Source: Cantharellus purpuraceus (taxonomy: Eukaryota; Basidiomycota; Agaricomycetes; Cantharellales; Hydnaceae). Taken from it: a stretch of 64,000 nt of DNA. Shown in pieces: positions 53,601 through 63,925 of this stretch. A program made the position numbers and the translations under genes. The stretch spans positions 952,001 through 1,016,000 of the forward strand of contig JALBUN010000034.1 of NCBI GenBank assembly GCA_025174535.1, written 5' to 3'. The first letter of the stretch is position 1. Every line of letters begins with the position of its first letter. The notes beneath the pieces are model-generated. The model saw only the letters and a program-made list of their open reading frames with translations, was not told where the DNA came from and ran no database searches.

Positions 53601-54923
53601 TTGAAAACTATGTTGGTTATGTTCTTTTAAAGCCAAGTAACTAGGGCTTACAATATTGACAATGAGGTTAAGGTAGTAATGCAAACCATTCTCTGAACTC
53701 TTAAGGAGTTTGACCACGCGTGATTTGATGAGTTCTAGGCTAGCAAGATGTCGCGTATCAATCGGATCAAACTGGGGTTTAGAACGGGGGTCGGTGGAAA
53801 CCTCATGCTCGGAGGATTTCTCCCCTCGTCGAGCTCCGTCGCACTGTTCTTCATTCTCTTCGCGACGGACACTCTTCCAGAAGGCGCTTTGCGAATAGAA
53901 GTACTTGTGAATACAGAAATTCCCTCCGCCAGGTCCACTGAGTTTAACACTGTAGATAAACCAAGGGTGTAAGAAGGGTGTAGTGCATAGATGGACCAAA
54001 TGATCGCTCGGAAGACGTACACAAGATCCAGGGAGAGCAACTGCAGAACCAAGTAAAAACAAGTCTTCTGGTCATATCCCGTTTTCTTCCCAAGATTAAC
54101 GACACTTAATCCAGCCTCTCTACCTCGACTGATGAGTTGAAGCGCGGTATAAACCATCGGGCTCAATTTTGCTGGCTATAAATGAGTTCAGTTTACAGGA
54201 CTTGAGACTCTGGTAAAAACACAAACACGAATGTGAGTCCCGGTTATCGCCCGAAAGCACGTCTCAGGATCAACAGCAACACGGAGACTATCGCCATACT
54301 TCCCAACTAGGGATTCTAGTGGACACGTATCTGCTTCTAGGATGGGCTGGAGGCGCCCTGGAAATAAGTCGGTCATCAAGTTGTCATTTGTTATCATAAT
54401 TTGTTGTTCATGTTCATCCAAGGCAGGAAAAGGTGCAGGTTCTGGCACCAAACCTTTCTTCTTGGATTTCGTCACAGCCCTCCGTTTGCTTAGTTGAGGC
54501 GCAATATAGACTTCAACTGCTCCGCCCTCGCGTACAAGGCCAATACGAACTGACGGTTGACGAGCAAGAAGCCCCCATACGAAATTGTGGAATGCATCGT
54601 CAACATTTTGAGTACCGATAAGTCCTCGAGATGCATAGAAACCATGGACAAATTGGCGCAAACGAGATGTATCACAACCTACATAAGTATATGCGAAAAA
54701 GTTAGTCGCGAGGTCATAGAAAGTTATGGCTTCTGCCCGGGTCGAACCCGGTTGAGCAAATAGTGTAAATAGTGCAAACAGTACACCGGTCTGGAATCGA
54801 ACCGCCATGTATGCAGGAACACATCACAAAAGACCGGCTCGGGTGTTAGTGAATATTCCAACGCTTACCTAGATCTCCATCAAAAGCTAGTTCTCGCATG
54901 CAGTGTTGTAAGAGTTCTTCCAT
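47674..54923 (-). CDS. TFC3: TFIIIC largest, B-block-binding subunit (TFC3 / GTF3C1-like)
   Basis: Seventeen exons from 54923 to 47674 (the largest 52078-49978) encode 2067 residues. The start MEELLQHCMRELAFDGDLG opens a winged-helix-rich protein. The B-block TFIIIC domain is seen at LSPMVYTALQLISRGREAGL with GYDQKTCFYLVLQLLSLDLV. A basic, Pro/Lys-rich linker (KRKRREKPELGAS) precedes the extended winged-helix region. The C-terminal third has RRFQWTPEYDELARDASAVI, typical of this family, and ends with winged-helix segments. The protein recognises the B box of tRNA genes and nucleates RNA polymerase III complexes in the nucleus. The intron at 49002-48947 was chosen over a 26-nt alternative. An upstream exon could exist, but no candidate joins in phase. 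The promoter is shared with PDAT (176 nt between starts). Confidence 0.9.
54679..54868 (-). promoter_or_regulatory. Two B-box-like TFIIIC motifs in intron 1 of TFC3
   Basis: The first TFC3 intron (190 nt, the longest in the gene) carries GGTTCGATTCC on the coding strand at 54803-54793, a perfect match to the B-box consensus GGTTCGANTCC. It also carries GGTTCGACCC at 54748-54739, a near match embedded in a CCGGG/CCCGG stem. A 7-nt inverted repeat (CCGGTCT / AGACCGG) flanks the first. No full tRNA cloverleaf or A box can be drawn. Because the host gene encodes the B-box reader, direct binding and feedback are conceivable. That function is inference. Confidence 0.5.
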
Positions 54924-55099
54924 AGAGAAGGGGATGTCTAAGATGCTGCTCCAGGGCAAGCGTCCTAAATTTGCTATGAGGAGTTGATTAAAATCGAGAC
55001 ATATGAGCAGGTAACAGAAATGTCACGAGAAAAATGTGTCGCGCGTCGGCCTACGCAACATATGGTCCATAGTGGGTGCCAGCGCGTACCTGATCTCCC

Positions 55100-58000
55100 A
55101 TGGTGATATCCCAGCGACAACCACCACGCTCCTCCTCCCCAGGCTCGACTATTGACGACAAACAGACAGATGTCCGAGTTGTTAAACGTCGAAAGACAAC
55201 ACATCATGTGAGTTTCGCGCGTCTGTCGCGTCAGCCACCAATGATACACAGTGTCTTCTCGCGTAGTACTCAATTTGGACCTCTCGAAGAGCGTTGTTTC
55301 CCCTTGGCGTCATATGTGAGGTTGACTTTCTATTGTTTTTCTCAACCTAGAGCTATTATTGGACAGTGGGAGCGGTGCTATGTGTCTTTGCAACGTCACC
55401 TTACCACTCCGACCTACTTTTCCTGCTCGATCAATATGGATTGCCACGATTTCCTGAGCTCGATTGGGCGAATATTGAGTCTGAATGGAATAAAGTCAGA
55501 AGTCAGATTCCTGAACCATGGAAATTGAACAATGACGGCAGAGAATTTCTGGTGGGAGAGGCCATGCATGCTCGCGGTCTGCAGCCACAGCACCCAGTTG
55601 TCCTGGTTCCTGGAATTGTTTCTACAGTATGGTTACACAATCTGCAGCAAACTGTGCTAGCTGACTTTTATGTACTCAAGGGTCTTGAATCATGGTCGAC
55701 TGCGCACGATTATCGTAGTTACTTTCGCGAGAAGCTCTGGGGAGGATATCAGTATGTTCATACCTGATCTTGGTGCTGTTTACTAAACTACCTCATGCAA
55801 CTAACCAGTATGATCACACAAGTGATGCTAAACCGGGAAAAATGGATTTCAGCCTTAATGCTTGATCCCGAAACAGGTTTAGATCCTCCTGGTGTCAAAC
55901 TTCGCGCCGTGCAAGGTATCGATGCTGCGAGCTCCTTCATTCAAGGTGAGTTGTGTTACTCAGTCCTAGGGACGTATGGATAACCTTTGAGGCAGGCTAT
56001 TGGATATGGTAAATGCCAATATATATGGCAATACATTTGATACTTTACTCATGTATCCTGAAGGTCAAAAATTATTGAGAATTTGGCCGCTGTTGGGTAT
56101 GATACCAACTTGCTCAGTCTTGCCGCTTATGACTGGCGGCTTTCGTACTATAACCTGGAGGTTAGGGATGGTTACTTCAGCCGTCTAAAGACTACTATCG
56201 AAGGATTCAAGTGCGGTAAATCATGTTCTGTGACATTATATTGCTCAAGGCTGTTACTAGGCAGAGAGAAGGACGCAAGGTCGTGATTGCTGCGCACTCT
56301 ATGGGGTCTACTGTCTGTCTAGTTTTCCTATCGACGCAGGTGGCGTCTTCCCCTCACCTCACTGGTTGACAAAAATATCTAGGTTGTTCTGGTAAGAGTC
56401 CACCTATACAGCAGTGACAGTAGGCTGAATTAATCAACTTAATATAGTATTTGTGAGCTCGTCTTTTGGGTCATTTAACAGCGCTTGAGAATCGAAATTT
56501 GTTAGCCTGAAATGGGTTGAAGCGGAGGGATATGGCAACGGAGGCACTAACTGGGTCGAGGTTGGCGCTGACAGATGTATTTGACTGTGGCATTGCTCAC
56601 CGATTGATTGAAGAATCATATAGAAGCCTTTGTGTCTGTCGCAGGCACACATTTGGTATGTGCACAGAGCGCCGTTTGCTTTTTGGTTCATCACTGACTA
56701 CAGCTAATGCATTCCAGGGCGTGGTTAGTCTTCTATGCTGGTCATGTTACACTTAACGAATAACCTTTCGAATGTAGCCGAAAGCTATGACCGCGTTCCT
56801 TTCTGGCGAGATGAAGGATACGGTTGAAATTAATCCTGCTGGTGCCTATGGCAAGTCTTTTTCATTAAAATATCTTTTACTCCCTAATGTACGCGCAGTC
56901 TTGGAACGTTTCTTTTCACGCAAAGAACGTGCCAGACTTTTCAGAAGCTGGGCTGGTAGTGCTAGCATGTGGATCAAAGTGTGTAACTGATATCAGCATA
57001 GATTCAAGTTTCACAGCGCATCTCGTAATAGGGAGGAGCATCGGTGTGGGGCAATGCCACATGGGCTGCGGACGATCTGCCGAACGCCTTGCACACCCAC
57101 GGCCAATTCGTTGCTTTTCGACCCAGTAATGGAATCCATGACCCTGGGTTAAGAAATCTCACTGCGGATGAGGCATCCAACTTCATTTTAGAGCACGCTC
57201 CAAGCTCATTTCAGGTAGTGTCAATCGGACCTCTAGAAACAGTTACCTTACATTCAGTTTACTAGAGGATGATGGCGACGAACTATTCGTTTGGCATTGA
57301 ACGAAACGAAACAGTGCTATCCAAGAATAATCAGGATCACACCAAATGGACCAACCCTCTGGAAACAAGGTGTGCATTAATCTGTCGCAACACTGGGTTA
57401 TTGACCTCATAGCTCAGATTGCCGTATGCTCCCTCAATGAGGATCTATTGCGTCTACGGCCACGGTAAGGAGACAGAGGTGAGTCAGTAGGTATCACTGT
57501 ACTTGCTGCTTATTCACCCATGGCTCAGCGATCATACTGGTAAACCACTCATCAAAATGTCTTCTACACAACCTTTCATTTTTCCACAGGTACGCCCGGG
57601 GTGAATACCAGTTCGATGAGACTCTCGATGCAGACGCCATTAACTCTAAGTGTTTTAACTCCACTGATTGTGTGACTCCACGCCCATCACTGGATATGCC
57701 CTTGTCACGAAAGAGCTGGATTGACGCTGAAGTCTCAAACGACACTTTTATTCCTAAGGTGTGACAAATTTACGTTGAATTGAGACAGCGCTCATTTGTG
57801 GAACATGAGAAGGTGAAGAATGGTGTACGGATTGGTGAGGGTGATGGAACTGTCGCCTTGATCTCTCTAGGCGGGATTTGCGTAGAAGGCTGGAAGCGAT
57901 CGCGTTGGAATCCCGCAAACATATCTGTCGTGACATATGAGGTTGGCAAGAATCATGTCTTACTTTTCTCCTTCATTCACTAGCCCAACTACATACAGCT

Positions 58001-58232
58001 CTCCCACATCCCTCAGGTGAATATACCGCGAGGCGGTGCCACCACTGGTGATCATGTCGTGAGCCCTTTCATAATCATCGTTGTCACTCTTACCTACTAC
58101 GTCTAGGATATCCTCGGGTCGACAGGCGTGAACGAAGTTATCCTGAAGGTTGCCACAGGCGTAGGAGAAGAAATTCAACCTAGATACGTGTCGCGGATAA
58201 GAGAGTATGCCGCACAGATGCAATGGGATTGA
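55100..58232 (+). CDS. LRO1: Phospholipid:diacylglycerol acyltransferase (PDAT, LRO1-like)
   Basis: About 22 exons from 55100 to 58232 encode 670 residues. A basic cytosolic N-terminus (VVKRRKTTHH) precedes one membrane segment (YYWTVGAVLCVFATS). The lumenal LCAT-like hydrolase domain shows HPVVLVPGIVSTVW, AAYDWRLSY, the nucleophile Ser in AAHSMGSTVVLYFLKWVE, NPAGAYVLERFFSR, the Asp region GEGDGTVALISLGG and the catalytic His in GDHVDILG. PDAT transfers an acyl chain from phospholipid to diacylglycerol, forming triacylglycerol at the ER. Microexons of 9 nt (56383-56391), 5 nt (56448-56452), 6 nt (56718-56723), 11 nt (57529-57539) and 13 nt (55996-56008) are required to restore family motifs. 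The intron 56851-56898 begins with GC (GCAAGT). The first two exons (55100-55207, 55267-55308) are the least certain part. Confidence 0.92.
56383..56391 (+). other. LRO1: 9-nt microexon of PDAT
   Basis: GTTGTTCTG is flanked by ATCTAG before and GTAAGA after. It encodes Val-Val-Leu directly after the nucleophile-elbow HSMGST. Without it and the 5-nt exon that follows, the VVLYFLKWVE motif cannot be formed. Confidence 0.75.
56448..56452 (+). other. LRO1: 5-nt microexon of PDAT
   Basis: TATTT lies between AATATAG and GTGAGC. It encodes Tyr and the first two bases of Phe, and its phase fits the next exon at 56506, which starts C-CTG-AAA (Phe, Leu, Lys). Confidence 0.72.
56718..56723 (+). other. 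LRO1: 6-nt microexon of PDAT
   Basis: GGCGTG is bounded by ATTCCAG and GTTAGT. It supplies Gly-Val in the conserved GTHLGVPKAM segment; neighbouring exons end on Leu and start on Pro in phase 0. Confidence 0.75.
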
Positions 58233-58922
58233 CATGTTGTCTGTACTGTTAAAAGGGTTTTGAGACATCACACTCGGTCATCGATACTATGAGTCACCAT
58301 GATATGAAAAAAAAAAAACCCTAGGCCACTCATTGTTATTTCTCAAGCATTTAAATAGCCATAAATGTTTAATGAGTTATTTACAAATGTTGGTAAATTT
58401 TACAAGAAAATAGAGCGAGTTAGCATGGTCCGGCAGGCTTAATCACATGCATGAGGGCATGTCCTGGGAGATATATGCCCTAATCTCCATAACCCTTGTT
58501 CAGGACATGATTTTTTTGTGTAAACAATTAAAAGATAGTTTAATCACAGCTTTCAACAATTTTTCCGAGAGCCTTCCAAGCTTTAGAACAAATTTAGGGC
58601 TCCAGAGGGTGTCATGCAGCATACAGTCTATTCATGCTTTCTCCCAGCGCCATTTGCAAGCTCTGGCCCGTTCAGTGAGAAATTTCCTGGAAGCAAAGGT
58701 GGCTAAGTAAGCTACTATCCTGTCAAGAAACTAGGGGTTTGATCCATTTTTCATGGCTCTACAGATCAATTATCGCCGACTTTCAAATACCTGGTGACTC
58801 ATAGTAAATCCATAAGACCGACGCAATGATATATCATTCAGGTCGTAACTATCATGCATTAACTAAGCAAGTATGATCAAATAAAATAGACGGGTGTGGT
58901 ATCGTGAGTCGTGATGTCATGA
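58233..58922. other. Intergenic, converging 3' ends, AT-rich
   Basis: 690 nt between PDAT and the DUF300 gene. It starts with an A-run of about 12 nt near 58305 and is AT-rich. A frame at 58447-58710 (+) has no motif and was not called. It may be 3' UTR plus old repeat DNA. Confidence 0.45.
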
Positions 58923-61863
58923 CTAAGTTCTTCTTGCCATCCCTATGTCGCCACGCGGATGACGCAGCTGTCGAGGGAATGAAGGAGAGCCTAGTGAAGT
59001 TGTGATTGGCAGCGTCTTGGTCTTTGTGGAGGACGCCGATGGCCAGGGGTGTCCTGCCTGCCGACCTGGTGGCGTGCAAACATTTTCCTCCGTAGGAGAA
59101 GAATTAGGCGACGTGTGTATATAGGTGTGTCTTCCGGGATTGTCTGGAATAACGAGGTCCACGACAGGGGAGGACATTCGCATGAAGCCGGTATGGTGGC
59201 GTGTAGTCTCAGGTCCTTCTGGCTGAACTTGGGTAAAGTGTCCTAATCGAGCATCTGCTAACGTGGTGGACGCCAAGAACTCGCGTGAGGCAATGTCGCG
59301 CCCACCTACACTTCTTGAGTCACGTAGAGAATGGTAATCAACAGGTGGCAGCTGTTCCGGCACGCGAGGCAGAACTTCAGTGGCTAGATAATGAGTTGGG
59401 GAGAGGGGTGTCGGCAGCACAATACGTGGACGCAAGTGGCTGCGGATCGGAGAGGATTGCGTTTGTGACTCACGGCTACGCGATCCCTTCGACGACATAT
59501 GCTCAAGAGGCATCCTCGGTAACGAAGCTGGGTGGGCTATTGGTGAGGTGGGAATAGTTTGTGTGGAGGGTGTATCTGTCCTGTCTCCAAAGGGGGAGTG
59601 TCCGTCAAACGTGTGTGAAGCCGAGTTAAGAAAAACCCGCGGGGGAGGGCTATCTAATCGTGTCATGCTAGAAGATGCAGGGAAGCTACTGCTGTGATCA
59701 TTTTGGGCGGCTGCCGAAAATCGTGTCTGCCCCGATGAGACAAGAGAATCATTACGATGAGTCTGAGGGACAGAAGTAGGTTGGAGAGCCATCAGAACTC
59801 CTCGCTGCGCGGCGGGTGTCCCATCACGAATTTCTCTGTGGCTAGGGAATGAGTTAGAGTAGTGGTCTAAGTCAAAGTTCGGCGGTTCCTTGGGATATGT
59901 TGTAGGCTGCTCTAGTCTGTGAAACGAGGAAAGTCGCACCCTAGAGGGACCATTCCCAAGACCAGAGTATTCGAACATAACACACGAAGGAGGAGGGGGA
60001 GAGTCGAGTGAGGGTATTCTTGAAGGAGGTTGGCGACGTCTATGTCTCTGCGAGGGCCTGTGAGGGATCGAGTAAAGTTGTTCCTCCAACTCTGTATCGG
60101 GAATGGATCGTGAGAGACGGTCGTAAGTGCCTTTCCACCTTGTACTGTTCTCCCGTGTATGACCGAGGTCGCCACCTTCAATGGCCAGATCAAGCAGTGC
60201 CTCGTACTCTATAGGTGCAAAGACGTAAAGATTCAGCCCAATAAACTCGAGCACAACATTTGCTTACCATCAGCCAAATCTTGTTTGCAATATTTACGTC
60301 GGTCGCCATCTTCTGGAGCGATTCCAAGTTCATCACTTATGTCATTCGACCATGTGTATTTGCTGATGTGACCTCGCCCGCGACTATCTAGCAGTAGTTC
60401 CTCATCGTAACGATAGTAATCTTCGATAGCCCAGCCCTCCTTCGCTCCCTCCTTCGCCTCGGTGAGTTCGCGTTCGCGCCCCATCGCCTTTGCAAAATGT
60501 GTTCTTCTCCTGGCTGTTTCCTCCGTCTCCACCCCACGAATAGTCTTCCCCATATACATTGATCCCTCTTGAATCTCTTGCCACATATCCCTGATATCGA
60601 GGGCATGAATTAATGAATGAACGCGGTGTGTTTGATCAGAGGTTTTCTGTCCTTCAGGGAGGTAGGGTTTGTACGAGAAAGCACGAATATGAAGGATGGC
60701 AAAACAGGTCATTTCAAAGGTCTCTAGGATTGCAGCAATTCCAGTGTTGATATCATCGGCTGTCATGTATGGGGTATCCTTGACGACACCGAACATACTT
60801 AGGAGAGAGAGAGCGGTCGCTTGCCAAAATGTGAGGAACACAACCGCTTTGACAGAGAACAGCTTCAGCAATGGCTTGTGGTGGGCAAGTTGTTCAGAGA
60901 TAGGGATATAGAGCTGGAATAAGCAGTACATTGCCACTGTGACGGACAGCGAGACGATGATGGTGATGTATATGTGCCCCCAGGCAGGGCTCCAGCTAGA
61001 ATCGCAATAAAGCCCTGGTAAAGTAATGTATTCCAGAAGTGTGAGTTTGAAAGTTATGTATGAATACCTATGAAGTCCAAAATGACTGCCGCCAGAGTTG
61101 TTGTTGGGCGAACGACGCAATACTGCAGAACGCCCTATAAGCGATAATGGTTCACCATATTTAAGTCAGGGAGCGAAAGAAATTATTGATTTCCCAAAAC
61201 GAACCCATTTCATGAGCTGGAGGAAATATAGGCCATCCTTAGGTCTGTATTTGACAGAGCCCAATGGAAAGATCCACTTTTGGAGCACAATCCTCCTAAA
61301 CACCTCCTTCTGACCTTCGGTTGTAGGAGACAAATATTGAAGTAGTAGATAAACGAATGAGTAGAGCACGAAGGATTCATACGAATCTCGGACGAGAGTG
61401 ATAGGTATGGCGTGATTCCAGAAGATGTACGATGCCAGGCTGACAACCGCGTAGATGGGAACCATGAGGAGAAGGCGAACAATATCTGCAATGACGTTGA
61501 CAATCCTGAAGGAAGGGGCATCTAAACAGACTCTCACATCTTTGTTGCAGTTTCTGAAAAGATTGATTAACAATGGCAACCGGAGAGTCATTGCTGTGGT
61601 CATACCTTTGTATACCATACCAAATGCTTGCCAAGCAGCCATAATGATATAGCCGTCGCTGAAATAGTGAAGATACCAGCAACAATCCAGCCAATCTACG
61701 GATTCCGGTTATAGGAGCAATAGGTAGACGTCGCAGGAAGGAGCTTACGTCGTGTGCTATGAGACGACGTAAGCATGTAAGAGCAGTGTGCACACATCAT
61801 ACATCACATATACATACTCTGCAGAGTTAAATGTCCGTTCTGGATGAGCGGCGGTCCAGACAT
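58923..61863 (-). CDS. DUF300 / TMEM184 (organic solute transporter alpha-like) membrane protein
   Basis: Eight exons (61863-61818, 61756-61749, 61695-61606, 61553-61538, 61485-61205, 61134-61068, 61014-60268, 60208-58923) encode 846 residues. The first half holds seven membrane spans with family motifs: IGWIVAGIFTISATAISLW, QQRYIVRLLLMVPIYAVVS, RDSYESFVLYSFVYLLL, MKWGVLQYCVVRPTTTL, PFHK-equivalent HHKPLLKLFSVKAVVFLTFWQ, and CFAILHIRAFSY. DUF300 proteins act at vacuolar or plasma membranes; precise substrates are unclear. The second half is a roughly 430-residue Ser/Pro-rich disordered tail, much longer than in animal TMEM184. Exons of 8 nt and 16 nt are needed for the LQTHDIGWI and KKLQQRYIV joins. 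The 8-nt exon encodes Thr(part)-His-Asp. Confidence 0.88.
61749..61756 (-). other. 8-nt microexon of DUF300 gene
   Basis: On the minus strand, CACACGAC is bounded by CTCATAG upstream and GTAAGC downstream. It joins the MSGPPLIQNGHLTLQ exon (phase 1) to IGWIVAG (phase 0), producing LQTHDIGWI as expected for the family. Confidence 0.7.
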
Positions 61864-62297
61864 CTGAGCACGCTTGGTAAAGCAGCGTTGAGATATGGCA
61901 TTAGTCATGACACCCAGGGATTGGAATGACGGCCTATCTGCCACCAATGAAGCTCGCAAGGAAGCGAGGCACCTTGCCCTCGGTAGGAGGGACAGGTTGA
62001 ACTCACTATGTCAAGTGTCCCAAAACGGAAGATTATGTAAAAGCATCGATAGATTTCACATGCGCATCTTTGAGTGCTAATGTAGGTATCGGTTCTGACC
62101 ATGTCAAGAGCCATTGCCTACGGGGGTTCAAAAATACTCACGATTCTCGCTGTCAGTCATATCTGATAAGGTATAGCCGTGCCTCCGTTGACCCCGGCTG
62201 TGAATCTGTTATATGTGTGTGAGTCGCAATGCGTATAAAGCAAAGAAACTTGAAGCCCTGAGCGAACGGCAAATCAAGTGACACAGAAGAACATTTT
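61864..62297. other. Divergent promoter region, DUF300 / FAD oxidase
   Basis: 434 nt between opposite start codons, no coding sequence. GTATAAAG at about 62232 (+) is a possible TATA-like element for the oxidase. Confidence 0.45.
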
Positions 62298-63925
62298 ATG
62301 ACATCTAAAGACGACCATATACTCATCGTCGGTGCGGGTGTCTTCGGTTTGTCCACAGCGCTACATCTGCTGCAGCGCGGTTGGAAACATGTCACGGTCT
62401 ATGACCGTTCATCAGTCCTGCCTGCTCCAGATGCAGCGAGTACCGATATCAATAAAGTGGTCCGATCGTCCTACAGCGAGTCTACGTACACTCGCCTTAC
62501 TAGGGAGGCCATAACTGCATGGAAGAATAGAGATGAGTGGGGAGATACATTTCACCAGTGAGCAGGAATCATGGCAAACTAGCACAGGTCATATAAGTGG
62601 TCGCTGATTGGCATTCTTGACGCTGGTTACAGATGTGGTGTACTTATGCGAGGCGGGAAAGGCTCCTATTCAGGGGTAGCTTTGCAGAATGATATTGACC
62701 ACGGGGTGCACATCAAGACATTGCACAGCGGCACTGAATTGTCTCTCCATTTCCCCGTCGGTACGAAATTGGGCCAAACGCTTCTGTCTGATTTTGAGGG
62801 GTACATCAACTGCGAGGGTGGTTGGGCAAATGCCAAACAAGGGGTGGAACTTGCGATGGCGAAAATACGTCAATCAGGTGGACGCATCGAGCCCAACAAG
62901 CGTGTCTGTGGGCTTTCTTCTGATGGACTTGGCGTGAAGTTGGAAGACGGTACGGAGACACGGGCAAACTTGATTGTTATCGCATCGGGGTCTTGGACGC
63001 CATCGGCGTTTCCTACCTTAGGCATTGCACAACGGGTCGTTGCTACGGGGTGAAGAAATTTCGTTTTCGTGTCATTGTCTATGCACTCATTTTCCCAACA
63101 AGGCAGAGCATCGCAACTATCCAACTGTCGGAGGAGGATGCTAAGGCGTATGCTGATGTCCCAGTTGTGCTAGACTATACATCAGGTTTCTACATATTCC
63201 CAGTATGCCTTCATGCACCTCTACCATTATATTCACGCGCATATTACCAAACTGATCCTAGCCTACTGCCTCTAACATCATCAAGTTCGGTATCCATTCT
63301 TCTGGCTACACGCACATGCAAAGCGACACAGGTGTCACAGTCTCTACCCCTAGGACGCACATGACGCACAAAGACGGGGGAACCATTCCCAAGGAGATGG
63401 TGCAGTTACTCAGGATGGCCTTAAATGGTGTTTATCCCGACTTAGGACAACGACCTTTTGCGGATACGCGGATGTGCTGGTTCGTATAGTCGATTCTCGA
63501 ACTATATGCGCATATGAAATGATGGAAAAAATAGGTACGCCGACACCCCAGGCAAGATCTGATCTGTTTGGAGATATCTTGATAAGGAATCTTATTACCA
63601 CGTAGACGCAGACTGGTTGATTGACTTTCATCCTGACTATACCTCTGTGCTATTTGCCACGGGAGGGAGTGGTCATGCATACAAGGTGTGTAGGCTCTCC
63701 AATCAACGAGGAAATAATCCTTACGACCCTCAGTTCTTGCCTATCCTTGGCCGTCTCGTTGTTGACCGCTTGGAGGGGAAGTTGGAGGAGCCCTTGGCTA
63801 GGAGATTTGCATTTGGTCGTAAATTTGATATCGCCCAATTTTCTGATCTCACACGATCCACGACGATTCCAATGGAGCTTGATATATCTCAGCTATGTAC
63901 CTCTGAAGACTTGTTGCCAGTCTAA
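62298..63925 (+). CDS. FAD-dependent amine/amino-acid oxidase (sarcosine / saccharopine / fructosyl amino acid oxidase type)
   Basis: Seven exons (62298-62557, 62633-63049, 63103-63202, 63262-63479, 63535-63551, 63612-63685, 63734-63925) encode 425 residues. The N-terminal dinucleotide-binding motif is ILIVGAGVFGLSTALHLLQRG, ending in the ribose-binding Asp of VTVYDR. The middle has EGGWANAKQGVELAMAKIR and LIVIASGSWT. The C-terminal FAD-contact region reads RMCWYADTPDWLIDFHP and FATGGSGHAYKFLPILG. Such flavoenzymes oxidise secondary amines such as sarcosine, pipecolate or fructosyl amino acids, releasing H2O2. The substrate cannot be told from sequence alone. The 17-nt exon at 63535-63551 is followed by an intron that begins with GC (63552-63611). 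There is no obvious C-terminal peroxisomal signal. Confidence 0.88.

Noticed and set aside
54726..54840. A tRNA gene in TFC3 intron 1, because of two TTCGA T-loop-like sequences.
   Set aside because: Neither forms a 5-bp T-stem with a 7-nt loop next to an acceptor stem, and no A box, D arm or anticodon arm can be drawn. Kept only as B-box-like motifs.
55099..55102. CCATGG palindrome where the PDAT start (+) and a minus-strand ATG GGA GAT CAG|GTACGC share bases, suggesting overlapping start codons of PDAT and TFC3.
   Set aside because: The minus-strand mini-exon ends in phase 0, but every acceptor leading to the TFC3 start region requires phase 1 or 2, so it cannot join.
58447..58710. 87-codon plus-strand frame between PDAT and the DUF300 gene.
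   Set aside because: AT-rich convergent 3' region, no motif, no supporting splice or promoter signals.
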